From Deltaproteobacteria bacterium (GTDB lineage Bacteria; Desulfobacterota; Binatia; Binatales; Binataceae), in NCBI GenBank assembly GCA_021780755.1, contig JAJXYF010000015.1, forward strand, positions 1 to 64,000: a DNA stretch of 64,000 nucleotides, in the 5' to 3' direction. A program made the position numbers and the translations under genes. This document shows positions 17,200 to 27,100 of this stretch, piece by piece (within the stretch, counting starts at the first letter, position 1; the number at the start of each line of letters is the position of its first letter). The notes below the pieces were generated by a model. That model was not told the origin of the DNA and made no database searches. It was given only the letters and a program-made list of their open reading frames with translations.

Positions 17200-18003
17200 C
17201 TATTGCGTTTGTACGAATCGGCTTCCGGGGGCCGGAGGATTTTCTGGCGGGCCGGCAAAGCATTGCGCAATCGACATCCAATGGATCGCGGTTTCCCCAA
17301 CGACTCTCAAATGAGTATCGGCGATATTGCGCACCTGCGTCACGACCTGGCAAAACTCCACCGCGCTCCCCTCAATTACACTGTCCTGTGCCGGTTCGTG
17401 CCATTCCCATTCTGCTCCCGAGGGGGCTGCGAGACGCACATACGGCCGCTTTGCGGGAACGGCGAGGCCTCGATTGGTAAAAGTCCAGCCGAACGTGTTT
17501 ATCCCAATGACGGCGATATTCTTGATCCGATCCGTGTCGCTGCGAGTCTTGCCGCACAAATCATAGATCGCCTGACCGTGCGCCCACGTTTCCATCAGGC
17601 GCGCGGTGACGCTTGAGCGAACGCTCATCGACGGACCGAACCATTCCACTCGCTGCTTTGGATCGGCGCTCCCGAATGCGTCCGCCAGTTCCCCGTAAAA
17701 ATCACTCCAGCGGTCCAGCAGAGCGCGATTCTTCGCGCCGCCGAGCCATGCGGCTGTGTACTCCAGGTTAGTCGTTCCGCGGGCGCGGGCGGCCGTGATT
17801 CCGTGCACGAACTCTCTGAATGCGTCGCTGCCCTGTAGGGAGAGGCTCGCTGCGTGGTTCCCGAAATGCAAGTGCGCGATGATGTCATCGATCGTCCACT
17901 TCTTGAACTGGGTCTGGCGGTCCCAATCCCGTTCATCGAGGGTATCGAGCAGAGCGAAGAGCCCGTCGCATTCACTTCGAAAATCAATGGCCTCTTGAAG
18001 CAT
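17200..18003 (-). CDS. TIGR03084-type DinB-like/maleylpyruvate isomerase-like protein
   Basis: 267 residues. The N-terminal four-helix part begins MLQEAIDFRSECDGLFALLDTLDE and contains IAHLHFGNHAA, whose histidines fit the metal-binding site of DinB/MDMPI-fold proteins. A second histidine is in METWAHGQAIYDL. The C-terminal domain (GWTFTNRGLAVPAKRPYVRL onward) matches the two-domain layout of TIGR03084 proteins. The catalytic role and thiol cofactor are not known for this family. It is the first of two minus-strand genes with the NTF2-like gene upstream of it. Confidence 0.75.
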   Translation of the reverse strand: MLQEAIDFRSECDGLFALLDTLDERDWDRQTQFKKWTIDDIIAHLHFGNHAASLSLQGSDAFREFVHGITAARARGTTNLEYTAAWLGGAKNRALLDRWSDFYGELADAFGSADPKQRVEWFGPSMSVRSSVTARLMETWAHGQAIYDLCGKTRSDTDRIKNIAVIGINTFGWTFTNRGLAVPAKRPYVRLAAPSGAEWEWHEPAQDSVIEGSAVEFCQVVTQVRNIADTHLRVVGETAIHWMSIAQCFAGPPENPPAPGSRFVQTQ

Positions 18004-18087
18004 TGCCGTTCCCGATAATCCGCAGTTGAATGGCTGCCACGTCCGAGCTGCGCCAATCGGTAACTTGAGCTGTCCGCACCCGGCTCG

Positions 18088-18465
18088 CTACGAAATTTGC
18101 TTGGTGAACGTCGCGAGGTCGAAGTAATCGCGCCAAACTTTGATCTTGCCGCCATCGGTAAGCTCGAACATCCCAGCCACCGGGATATCCGCCTTCTTGC
18201 CGTTTTTCATGACGATCGTATCAACCCGCTCGTTGAATACAACATTGCCGTCGTGAGCGGATTTCAGGATTTTCGCGCTAAAGGCGCTCGCGTCTTTCAT
18301 GAACCCGTGCGTCATTTCGCGGATGGCGGCGTGGCCCTTGGCGGGACTCATCGGCACGTTGTCCCATACCGCGTCTTCGGTGAAGTGAGTCATCACTTCG
18401 TCAACGTTCAGCCGCGTCCAGGCTGCAAAGAGATCGCTAATCACTTTTTCGCAATTGACCGCCAT
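18088..18465 (-). CDS. NTF2-like/limonene-1,2-epoxide hydrolase-family protein
   Basis: 125 residues forming one SnoaL/LEH-type cone fold. The pattern DLFAAWTRLNVDEVMTHF, then DAVWDNVPMSPAKG and a C-terminal KIKVWRDYFDLATF is characteristic. The aspartates and tryptophan line the ligand pocket in limonene epoxide hydrolases. Members hydrolyse epoxides or bind small polyketide or terpenoid ligands in the cytosol. Located beside dienelactone hydrolase and flavin monooxygenases, it could take part in oxidative degradation of cyclic compounds; the substrate is unknown. Confidence 0.82.
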   Translation of the reverse strand: MAVNCEKVISDLFAAWTRLNVDEVMTHFTEDAVWDNVPMSPAKGHAAIREMTHGFMKDASAFSAKILKSAHDGNVVFNERVDTIVMKNGKKADIPVAGMFELTDGGKIKVWRDYFDLATFTKQIS

Positions 18466-18632
18466 GATGCACTCCCCTTAGCAGTTGCCGTGAATGTCAA
18501 AACCGACTTCATATAATACCCGTCGCTGCGCCCGTGCAAGGTCAAAGTTGTCGGCTAGTGCGCGCCGGATATTGACAAATCCGCTGGACTGACGATGCTC
18601 TGTGGCACGCGCAACCAGAAAGGAGTTTCGAG

Positions 18633-19349
18633 ATGAAGACTGAGACTTTGAACTACAAAGACGGCGACGTGAACCTCCGCGGATATCTCGCCTACGACGA
18701 ACAAAAGGGCGGCAAACGCCCCGGAATCCTCGTGATGCCGGAGGCGTTCGGCCTCGGCAAGAATGCCAGGAGCCGCGCGGAACGGCTTGCGCAGTTGGGT
18801 TACGTAGCATTGGGAGGCGATCCTTACGGCGATGGAATCGAGCTCAATGAACTGCCGGAAGCGATCAAGCTGGCGACCGCACTGATGGAAAAACCGGCTA
18901 ACTTCCGCCGCCGCGCACGCGTCGCACTGGACGCACTCGCCGCGTTGCCGCAGGTCGATTCGAGCCGCCTCGCGATGATTGGCTATTGCATGGGCGGAAC
19001 GTTTTCGCTCGAGCTCGCACGCGACGGCGCTCCGCTGCGCGGAATCGTCTCGTTTCATGGTGGCCTCAGCACGCAGCTTCCGGCGGCGGCCGGTCAGGTC
19101 AAGGCGAGGATTCTGATCTGCAACGGCGCCGACGATCCGTTCGTGCCCGCGGCCATGGTCAACGGCGCCGCCGAAGAATTCACCAAGGCGGGAGCCGATT
19201 GGCAAATCATCAACTATGGCGGCGCCAGGCACAGCTTCACCAATCCGGAGGCGGACAAGCTTGGGAATCCCGCGCTCAGTTATAACAAGTTGGTCGATGA
19301 GCGTTCGTGGAACGCGATGAAATCGTTCTTCGAGGAAATCTTCGCGTAA
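18633..19349 (+). CDS. dienelactone hydrolase family protein
   Basis: 238 residues, full length for the family. The nucleophile sits in GYCMGG (Cys119), with an aspartate in NGADDPF (about 168) and histidine 200 in ARHSFT completing the Cys-Asp-His triad of the alpha/beta-hydrolase fold. An AAAGGAG ribosome-binding site precedes ATG 18633. These enzymes open lactone rings in aromatic degradation, but many members have other ester substrates. It lies at the head of a plus-strand series of oxidative genes. Confidence 0.88.
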   Translation: MKTETLNYKDGDVNLRGYLAYDEQKGGKRPGILVMPEAFGLGKNARSRAERLAQLGYVALGGDPYGDGIELNELPEAIKLATALMEKPANFRRRARVALDALAALPQVDSSRLAMIGYCMGGTFSLELARDGAPLRGIVSFHGGLSTQLPAAAGQVKARILICNGADDPFVPAAMVNGAAEEFTKAGADWQIINYGGARHSFTNPEADKLGNPALSYNKLVDERSWNAMKSFFEEIFA

Positions 19350-19522
19350 ACCGGCGGCGCCGTAGTTTGCGATTTTAAGCGGCGGCGATGCTGGGTCGAG
19401 ACTGACTCGATCAAGCGTCGTCGTCGCTCCATATGTATTTGCCGCGATGGACGCCATTGCGCATTTTGCGCTAGGGCTACTGCCAGAAGTTCACGCTTCA
19501 TGAGTGAAGCGACTCCGGAGAG

Positions 19523-20542
19523 ATGCCGATGCTTCCCGTTGGATATCTGCCCTGTACTCAGGACCCGCCCGCCGGAAAAAACATGGCGCGCGTGATCGAC
19601 GAAATGGTTGCCGAGGCGCAAGCCGCCGAAGCGAGTGGGTGGGATGGATGCTTCATCACCGAGCATCACCAGCAGGAGGACGGCTATTTGCCAAACCCAC
19701 TGCTGATGGCTGGGCTGATCGGCATGAAGACCCAACGGATCAAGGTCGGGACCTGCGTCCTGCTGCTCCCGCTGTACCATCCGGTGCGGGTCGCGGAGGA
19801 TTGCGCGGTCGTCGATCAGGCCACCAAAGGACGCCTCATCCTAAGCGTCGGAGTCGGTTATCAGCAGCACGACTTCGATGCCTTCGAAGTGCCGATTGAA
19901 TCCCGCGCGCGCCGCACAGAAGAGGCACTCGAAGTCTTGCGGCGAAGCTGGAAGGGTGACCGTTTCTCTTTTGATGGCACCCACTTCAAGCTCAAAGACA
20001 CCCTGGTTACGCCGCCGCCTTTTCGATCGTCCGGACCACCCGTCTGGATGGCTTCATGGACGCCGCCCGGATTGCGCCGCGCCGCCCGCCTTGCCGACGG
20101 ATGGATAGCGGACCCGGTGCAATCGCTCCCGGTGATTAAAGGCTTCGCCGAGCGCTACCGCGCCGAACGCGTAAAACTCAGTCGCAAACCCTTTATCTGC
20201 CTGATGCGCGATGCGGTGATCGCCGACAGCATGGCGGCGGCCGAGGCCGAAAGCGGGCCGACGATGGTGACGCATCGCTTTTACTACAAATACGGTGCGT
20301 ATGTTCCTGACGATTACGTGAAGGACGTGAAACGTCCGGAGGACTTTACGTTCAAGATCGCGGCGAAGGATCGGCTGATCGTCGGATCACCAGAAGATTG
20401 TCTCGATCAACTGCGGATGTGGAAAGAGGCGGTGAGTCCCGATTATCTGATACTCAGAATCCGTCAGCCCGGGGGACCGCCGCACGACAAGGCGCTGAAC
20501 GCAATTCGCGCCTTCGGCGAATCGGTAATTCCCAGTTTGTAA
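19523..20542 (+). CDS. LLM-class flavin-dependent monooxygenase
   Basis: 339 residues with the bacterial luciferase-like TIM barrel. GYLPCTQDPPAG begins the first strand, WDGCFITEHHQ is the conserved EHH segment near the flavin, and KGRLILSVGVGYQ is the phosphate-binding region typical of F420- or FMN-dependent LLM proteins. An in-frame ATG two codons later (19529) is better spaced from GGAGAG. It is followed by alcohol dehydrogenase and a second LLM monooxygenase, suggesting a shared pathway that oxidises an organic substrate. Confidence 0.88.
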   Translation: MPMLPVGYLPCTQDPPAGKNMARVIDEMVAEAQAAEASGWDGCFITEHHQQEDGYLPNPLLMAGLIGMKTQRIKVGTCVLLLPLYHPVRVAEDCAVVDQATKGRLILSVGVGYQQHDFDAFEVPIESRARRTEEALEVLRRSWKGDRFSFDGTHFKLKDTLVTPPPFRSSGPPVWMASWTPPGLRRAARLADGWIADPVQSLPVIKGFAERYRAERVKLSRKPFICLMRDAVIADSMAAAEAESGPTMVTHRFYYKYGAYVPDDYVKDVKRPEDFTFKIAAKDRLIVGSPEDCLDQLRMWKEAVSPDYLILRIRQPGGPPHDKALNAIRAFGESVIPSL

Positions 20543-20583
20543 GTTGTGTCGGAACCAGCGCCGCAATCCGGAGATACTGAAAA

Positions 20584-21669
20584 ATGAAAGCCGCGATTTT
20601 TCGAGAACTCGAACAGCCACTTACCATCGAAGAGGTGGACATCGACCGCCCCGGTCCGCGCGAAGTTCTGATCCGCACGGTGGCGAGCGGCGTGTGTCAT
20701 AGCGATCTGCATTGCCTGCACGGCACGCTGCCGACGAAGACGCCGGCGATCCTCGGGCATGAGCCAGCGGGGATTATCGAGGCGGTCGGCAGCGAGGTCG
20801 CCGGGCTCAAGGCGGGAGACCACGTAATCGCATGCACGTCGATTTATTGCGGCAACTGTACGCAGTGTCTGCTGGGGCGTCCGCATCTATGCGTCGGACG
20901 GGCGGACTGTCAGCGGCCTCGCGAGGAACGGCCGCGCCTGTCGCAGAAGGGCGTACGGCTCAATCAATTTGCCGATCTCGGAGCGTTCGCGGAGCAGATG
21001 CTGCTGCACGAGCGTGCGGTCCTGAAGATCGCCGACGATATCCCGCTCGACCGCGCGGCGCTGCTCGGATGCGCGGTAACGACCGGAGTCGGGGCGGCGC
21101 TGAACACGGCGCAGGTCGCGCCCGGATCGACGGTCGCGGTATTCGGCGCGGGTGGAGTGGGTATTTCAGTGATTCAGGGGGCGCGGATCGCCGGGGCGCG
21201 GCAGATCATCGCGGTGGACATTCGTGAGAGCAAGCTCGAGATTGCGAGACATTTCGGCGCAACCGACGCCATCAACGGCGCGGCGGTCGATGCGGTGCGC
21301 GAGATCAAGCGGCTGAGCGGCGGTGGCGTCGAGTATTCTTTTGACGCGATCGGCAATCCGCGGGTTCTGGAGCAATGTGTCTATTGCCTTGCGCCGCGCG
21401 GACTCGCCACGCTGGTCGGTGCGATCCCGCCCGACCAGAAAGTGGAATTCAAATCAGGTCACTTGTTCGTCGAGAAGCGGATCCAGGGCTGCTACATGGG
21501 CTCGAACCGTTTTCATCTCGACATGCCTAAGTACCTCGATCTCTATCGGCAGGGCCGGCTCAATCTCGACGACATGATCAGCCGGCGCGGGCGTCTCGAG
21601 GACGTCAACGAAGCGTTTCGCGCGATGGAAGCAGGCGAGGTCACGCGTACGGTTCTAACCTTCAACTGA
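20584..21669 (+). CDS. zinc-dependent alcohol dehydrogenase
   Basis: 361 residues, medium-chain dehydrogenase type. Catalytic zinc ligands are Cys38 (SGVCHSDLHC) and His59 with Glu60 (LGHEPAG). The structural zinc site is Cys89, Cys92, Cys95 and Cys103. The nucleotide motif is VAVFGAGGVGISVIQGA, followed by an aspartate (AVDIRESK), which suggests NAD preference. The layout resembles class-III or NDMA-type alcohol dehydrogenases. It sits between two LLM monooxygenase genes with short gaps, consistent with one transcript. Confidence 0.9.
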   Translation: MKAAIFRELEQPLTIEEVDIDRPGPREVLIRTVASGVCHSDLHCLHGTLPTKTPAILGHEPAGIIEAVGSEVAGLKAGDHVIACTSIYCGNCTQCLLGRPHLCVGRADCQRPREERPRLSQKGVRLNQFADLGAFAEQMLLHERAVLKIADDIPLDRAALLGCAVTTGVGAALNTAQVAPGSTVAVFGAGGVGISVIQGARIAGARQIIAVDIRESKLEIARHFGATDAINGAAVDAVREIKRLSGGGVEYSFDAIGNPRVLEQCVYCLAPRGLATLVGAIPPDQKVEFKSGHLFVEKRIQGCYMGSNRFHLDMPKYLDLYRQGRLNLDDMISRRGRLEDVNEAFRAMEAGEVTRTVLTFN

Positions 21670-21702
21670 TATTTAACTGAGTATTCGGGAAGAGGCGGAA
21701 CT

Positions 21703-23076
21703 GTGAACAAACGCATCTACTTCAACGCGTTCCACATGAATTGCGTGGTTCATCAGTCGCCTGGGCTGTGGGTTCGCGCCGATGATCGGATGAGCGATTA
21801 CACCGATCTCGACACGTGGGTGGAATTGGCCAAACTGCTGGAACGCGGGCGGTTCGACTCGCTTTTTCTTGCGGATGTGGTGGGTGTGTACGATGTTTAT
21901 CGCGGGAATCGCGTTGCGGCGCTGACGCAGGCCGCGCAAGTACCGGTGAACGATCCGGCGTTGCTGATTCCGGCCATGGCGTATGCGACCAGGCATCTCG
22001 GTTTCGCCTTCACCAGTTCGATTCTGCAATATCACCCGTTTATCTTCGCGCGCCTGGTCTCGACGCTCGATCACCTGACCAAAGGGCGGGTCGCGTGGAA
22101 CATCGTGACTTCGTACCTGGAGAGCGGGGCGCGCAGTATCGGGCAGTCGGGCCTGCTGCCGCACGATGAACGTTACGATGCGGCGGAGGACTATATCGAG
22201 ATCTGTTACAAACTGTGGGAAGGAAGCTGGCAGGATGATGCGGTCGTCAAGGATTTGGAGCGTGGAATCTACGCGGATCCAGCCAAGGTGTGGGACGTCG
22301 ATCACGACGGCAAGTATTTCAGCACTCACGGCTGCCATCTGTCGGAACCGTCGCCGCAGCGAACGCCGGTGCTGTATCAGGCGGGCGGATCACCACGCGG
22401 ACGCGAGTTCGCGGCACGTCACGCGGAGTGTGTATTTGTCTCCGGTCTCAATCCCGTCAAGGTCGGTGAGTCGATCCGAGATACGCGCGAGCAGGCGCGC
22501 CGTGCCGGCCGGAATCCGGACGACATCCTGTTCTTCCTCTACGCAAAGGTGATTACCGCCGATACGGAAGCGGCCGTCGAGCGCAAATACGATGAGTACC
22601 TGAGCAGCGTTCGAGACGAAGGGGCGCTGGCGCTGCTGAGCGGCTGGGCCGGCATCGACTTTAGTCAGTACGAACTGGACAAGCCGCTCGAGTACGTAGA
22701 GACGAATGCCGTGCGAACGCTTGTGCAGGGGTTTATCCGGTCGGATTTGGAACACCGCTGGACCTTGCGCGAACTGATCAAGCTGGTGGGACTGAGCGGC
22801 GGAGGTCTGCTGCTAAAGGGCACACCGGAGCAACTCGCGGAGTCTTTTCAGCAATGGGTACAAGCGGGAGTGGACGGCTTCAACCTGGCTTACATGGTGA
22901 CGCCCGGCTCGTTCGCCGACTTCGTCGATGGGGTCGTCCCTGTTTTGCAGCGCAGGGGATTGATGCAAACGGAATATCAGGACGGCACGCTGCGCGAGAA
23001 GCTGATGGGTCCCGGGCGCGCGCGCCTGCGCGAACCACATCCGGCAGTGCGGCATCGGCGCACGCCACTAAGCTGA
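21703..23076 (+). CDS. NtaA/DmoA-type FMN-dependent monooxygenase
   Basis: 457 codons from GTG 21703 with GGAAGAGG upstream. The large LLM subgroup (nitrilotriacetate or dimethyl-sulfide monooxygenase component A) is shown by the N-terminal FNAFHMNCVVHQSPGLW, the GRVAWNIVTSYLESGARS segment and VLYQAGGSPRGREFAARHAE. These enzymes use reduced FMN from a separate reductase, which is not encoded next door. The substrate cannot be told from sequence. The gene ends just before a hairpin that probably terminates transcription. Confidence 0.9.
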   Translation: MNKRIYFNAFHMNCVVHQSPGLWVRADDRMSDYTDLDTWVELAKLLERGRFDSLFLADVVGVYDVYRGNRVAALTQAAQVPVNDPALLIPAMAYATRHLGFAFTSSILQYHPFIFARLVSTLDHLTKGRVAWNIVTSYLESGARSIGQSGLLPHDERYDAAEDYIEICYKLWEGSWQDDAVVKDLERGIYADPAKVWDVDHDGKYFSTHGCHLSEPSPQRTPVLYQAGGSPRGREFAARHAECVFVSGLNPVKVGESIRDTREQARRAGRNPDDILFFLYAKVITADTEAAVERKYDEYLSSVRDEGALALLSGWAGIDFSQYELDKPLEYVETNAVRTLVQGFIRSDLEHRWTLRELIKLVGLSGGGLLLKGTPEQLAESFQQWVQAGVDGFNLAYMVTPGSFADFVDGVVPVLQRRGLMQTEYQDGTLREKLMGPGRARLREPHPAVRHRRTPLS

Positions 23077-23132
23077 AAGCTTATAGCGCCCTCGAAAAGC
23101 CACCGCATCGCCGCACCTAGCGCGGCTGATCT

Positions 23133-23158
23133 ATCAGGCCTCGCCGAAGGGGCCTGAT
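23133..23158. terminator. likely bidirectional terminator hairpin
   Basis: ATCAGGCC and GGCCTGAT arms (8 bp) flank a 10-base loop between convergent genes, the monooxygenase ending at 23076 and the GntR gene ending at 23243. The T-run is short (TT), so termination strength is uncertain. Confidence 0.5.
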
Positions 23159-23242
23159 TTCCACATTGAACGGCCACGCCGATCGATCCCGATGCGCGAC
23201 GTGCCGTAGTTCTGGCGCGGGCCGGTAAGCGACGAACGCCTT

Positions 23243-23890
23243 TCAGACCTCGGCCATGCCTTCGACGAGCACTTCGGCATGACGGCGCAGCAGACGCCCG
23301 ACGGCCCTGGCGTCGCCGTGCGCCACTGCCTCGACGATTTCTCGATGCTCTTTTGCGACCGCGATCATATCGCCCGTGGCACGTGAGGCGCGGATCCGGG
23401 CACCCACGGTAAAAGCCAGGGATTCCCAGGTTTGCCGCAGCACCTCGTTGTTCGCCGCCTCGATAATCATTTGGTGGAAGCGGACGTTGTGATGAAGGTA
23501 GCGCATGACCTCGCCGCGTTTGGCCGCGGCCAGCGTGGCGTCGGCGGCGGCGCGCAATTCGCGCAAGCGTGCCCGCAAGTTGGCGGTGCCGAGCTCCGCC
23601 GCCAGCCCCTCAAGCACCGCGCGCACCTGGTAGGCCTCCCGGCATTCACGTTCGCCAATCCGGCGCACGCGGGTGCCGCGGTATGGTTCAGTTTCGACAA
23701 AACGCGCCGCTTCGAGCGCGCAGAGCGCTTCGCGCACCGGGGCTTGGCTGAGATTAAGCTCACGCGCGATCTGCATCTCGACCAGCCGCGTGCCCGCTGG
23801 ATAGGTGCCGTCAACGATGCGATCCGTCAGGATCTGGCGGACGCGGTCGGCGAGCGACTCGCGGGCGATATCGACGGATTTCACTTTCAC
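23243..23890 (-). CDS. GntR-family transcriptional regulator (FCD type)
   Basis: 215 residues. The N-terminal winged helix has ESLADRVRQILTDRIVDGTY and the recognition part LNLSQAPVREALCALEA. The C-terminal all-helical FCD domain contains HHNVRFHQMIIEAANN with metal- or ligand-binding histidines. FadR-subgroup regulators bind palindromic operators as dimers and release on binding carboxylate ligands. It is transcribed away from the RND pump at 24126, and the intervening 18-bp palindrome overlaps promoters facing both ways, so it likely regulates itself and that pump. Confidence 0.9.
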   Translation of the reverse strand: MKVKSVDIARESLADRVRQILTDRIVDGTYPAGTRLVEMQIARELNLSQAPVREALCALEAARFVETEPYRGTRVRRIGERECREAYQVRAVLEGLAAELGTANLRARLRELRAAADATLAAAKRGEVMRYLHHNVRFHQMIIEAANNEVLRQTWESLAFTVGARIRASRATGDMIAVAKEHREIVEAVAHGDARAVGRLLRRHAEVLVEGMAEV

Positions 23891-23940
23891 CGCTTGACTC
23901 CAGAAAATCGATTATCGATAATCGAAAATATTGTCAAGCG
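23891..23940. promoter_or_regulatory. nested divergent promoter with GntR operator
   Basis: A perfect 18-bp palindrome (TCGATTATCGATAATCGA, 23908-23925) is framed by CGCTTGAC (23891-23898) and its complement GTCAAGCG (23933-23940). On the plus strand TTGACT (23894-23899) is followed after exactly 17 bases by GATAAT (23917-23922). On the minus strand TTGACA (23937-23932) has GATAAT or TAATCG 15-17 bases on. The operator therefore covers both -10 regions, as expected for a repressor of both genes. Confidence 0.7.
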
Positions 23941-24125
23941 GATTGATCCTGTCGTTACACCGCATAAGCAATTCGCCCAACAGGAAAAGATCCGCATCGC
24001 CAACTTCCCGAAAATCACGGAGCCGCGAAGGCACGAACAATGCCCGACAGCCTAGAAATCCTTTGCAAGACCGCGTGTTCGCGCGGTCGAAACCTCCGCA
24101 GCGCCGCATCGGAGAGTAAACCATC

Positions 24126-27100
24126 ATGATGGGTCTCGTTCGATTGGCATTGCGCCGCCCACTCTCGGTGGCCGTGATGGCGCTGCTGATGCTGGTGCTC
24201 GGCACCCTTTCTTTCGCCCTGATGAACATCGATATTTTCCCCGCCATCGACATCCCGGTCGTGATGGTGGTCTGGAGTTACCCGGGCCTCTCCGCGATCG
24301 ACATGGAGCGGCGGATGGTCCTAATCAGCGAGCGCGCCTATTCGACCACGGTCGATGGTATCGAGCACATCGAGTCGGAATCGCTGACCGGAATCGGGCT
24401 GCTGAAGGTCTATTTCCAGCCCGGATCGGACATCGCCAGCGCGATCGCCCAGATCAACGCGGTGTCGGAAACCATCCTGCGCCAGGCTCCGCTGGGAACG
24501 ACGCCGCCGCAGATTATTTCGTATAACGCCGCCAATGTTCCGGTCGCGCAACTGAACATCTTCAGCGACACGCTTTCGGGCCAACAGTTGTTCGATTACG
24601 GGCTCAACTTTGCCCGACTGCAGCTCTTTACGATCCCGGGATTTTCCTCGCCCGCGCCACTCGGCGGCGTGCAGCGAGCGGTGGTGGTCAACCTCGATCC
24701 GAAGGCGCTGTATGCCGACAACCTTTCGCCGGTTGATGTGGGCAACGCGCTCGCCACCACCAACGTCGTGATTCCATCGGGCACCGCGCGCATGGGGAAC
24801 TACGAGTACAACGTCGATCTCAACATGAGCCCGTCGAAGGTGGCGGACTTCAACCGCTTGCCAATCAGGTTTGTCAACGGCGCGCCGATCTTTGTCGGTG
24901 ACGTCGCCCCGGTGAGCGACACCCATCAGCCGCAAACCAATGTGGTGCGCGTTGACGGACGGCCGGGAACCTTCCTGCTGGTAATCAAGCATGCGGCCGC
25001 TTCGACCCTGAGCGTGGTTGACGCGGTGCGCGCGCGATTGCCGGATTTGCAGGCCGTCGCGCCGCATGGGGTGAAGCTTTCGCTGACCTTCGACCAGTCC
25101 GCGTTCGTTCGCGCTTCGTTGTGGGAAGTCGTGCGCGAGGCGCTCACCGCGGCGGCGTTGGTCGCGCTGATGGTGCTGGTGTTTGTCGGTTCGCCCCGCA
25201 GCATGTTCATCGTGATCACTTCGATCCCACTCTCGATCCTCACCGCGATCGTCGCGCTCAAGCTCACCGGTCAATCGATCAACACCATGACGCTCGGCGG
25301 AATCGCGCTGGCGGTCGGCATGCTGGTTGACGACGCTACGGTCGAGATTGAAAACATCCATCGCAACCACGCGATGCATAAACCATTGCTGGCCGCGATT
25401 CTCGACGGGGCCTCTCAAATCGCGACGCCCACCTTCGTCGGCACTCTGTCGATCTGCATCGTGTTCTTTCCGGTTGTGCTGTTGAGCGGGGTCGCGCGCT
25501 TTCTGTTCACCCCGCTCGCGCTGGCAGTCGTGTTCGCGATGCTTACTTCGTACCTGCTCTCGCGCACGCTGGTGCCGACAATGGCTTCTTATCTGCTCCC
25601 GGAGCAACATCTCGAAGACCCCGGCGACGGCCCGTGGGGCCGCTTTTTGCGCCGCTTCGAGGCCGGGTTCGAGCGCGTGAGACGGGGCTATGGCGCGGCG
25701 CTCGAGAGCTTCATCGCGCACCGGACGCTCTCCCTCGCCGCGGTGGCGCTGCTCATCATCGGCACACTCCCGCTGCTCCTGGTGGTCGGTGAAGATTTCT
25801 TCCCCACCGTTGACGCTGGACTGATGAAGCTCCACGTCCGCGCGCCAACCGGAACGCGCATCGAACGCACCGAACTGATCGCCGACAACATCGAGCGTTC
25901 GATCCGCCAGATCATTCCCGCCCAAGACCTTGAGGGCATCAGCGACAACATCGGCTTACCGGTCTCCTACGACCTTGCGTTTTATCCCACCGACAATATC
26001 GGTGCGCAGGACGCCGAAATCCTGATTCAGCTCAGCCCCGGTCATCGTCCGACGGACATTTACGAGCAGCGCATCCGGCAGATGTTGCGCATGGATTATC
26101 CCACCGTCACCGGCTACTTTCAGGCGGCGGATATCGTCAACCAGGTGCTCAATTTCGGGCTTCCGGCGGCGATCGATGTGCAGATTTCGGGAAACAATCT
26201 GAACTCCGACTACCGGATTGCGCAACACCTGCAAACGATGATGGCGCTCATCCCCGGGGTGGTTGACCTGCGCATCGCCGAACCGCTGGACTATCCTACC
26301 TTCAAGATCGAGGTTGATCGCAATAAGGCCCTCCAACTCGGCATCACCGAGCAGCAGGTCGCCGCGGGCCTGCTCTCGTCATTGAGCGGTAATAGCCTGA
26401 TTTCGCCGAATTACTGGCTCGATCCGGTGAACGGCGTCAACTACAACGTGGTCACGCAGGCGCCGATCCATACCACCGCGTCAGTCGCTCAGATTGCGAA
26501 TATTCCGTTGACCAATGGCGTCGCTGGACAGCCGGCGCAGTTTCTCGGCAACGTCGCGACCATCACCCATGCCAACGATCCCGGCGTCATTGCGCACTAC
26601 ACCGTGCAGCGCGTGATGGACGTGGACTGCGCCGTGCATGGACGCGACCTTGGCGGTACGACTGGCGCGGTGCAGAAGGCGATCGACGGGCTTGGTCAAT
26701 TGCCACCGGGTACCAAGGTCGTCATCCGCGGCCAGAGCGCCGCGATGCGCGAGTCGTTTAAAACCATGGGCGCCGGCCTGGTCCTCGCGATCGTGCTCGT
26801 CTATCTCCTGATGGTCGCGAATTTTCAGTCGTGGCTTGAGCCCTTTATTATCATGATGGCGATTCCGGGAGCGCTGGCGGGCGTCCTCTGGATGCTGGTG
26901 TTGACGCGCACCACGATCAACGTCGAGTCCTTGATGGGTGCGATCATGGCGGTTGGTGTCGGCGTCGCCAACAGCAACTTGCTCATCACCTTTGCCAACG
27001 AAATGCGCGAGGAAGGCATGGGACCCGTCGAAGCGGCGGTTGAGGCCGGCTCGATCCGCTTTCGCCCGATCATCATGACCGCCCTGGCGATGATCCTGGG

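Noticed and set aside
24321-25925. Long 534-codon minus-strand frame within the third RND gene
   Set aside because: It is antisense to a clear RND permease and has the arginine-rich composition expected of a shadow frame in high-GC DNA.
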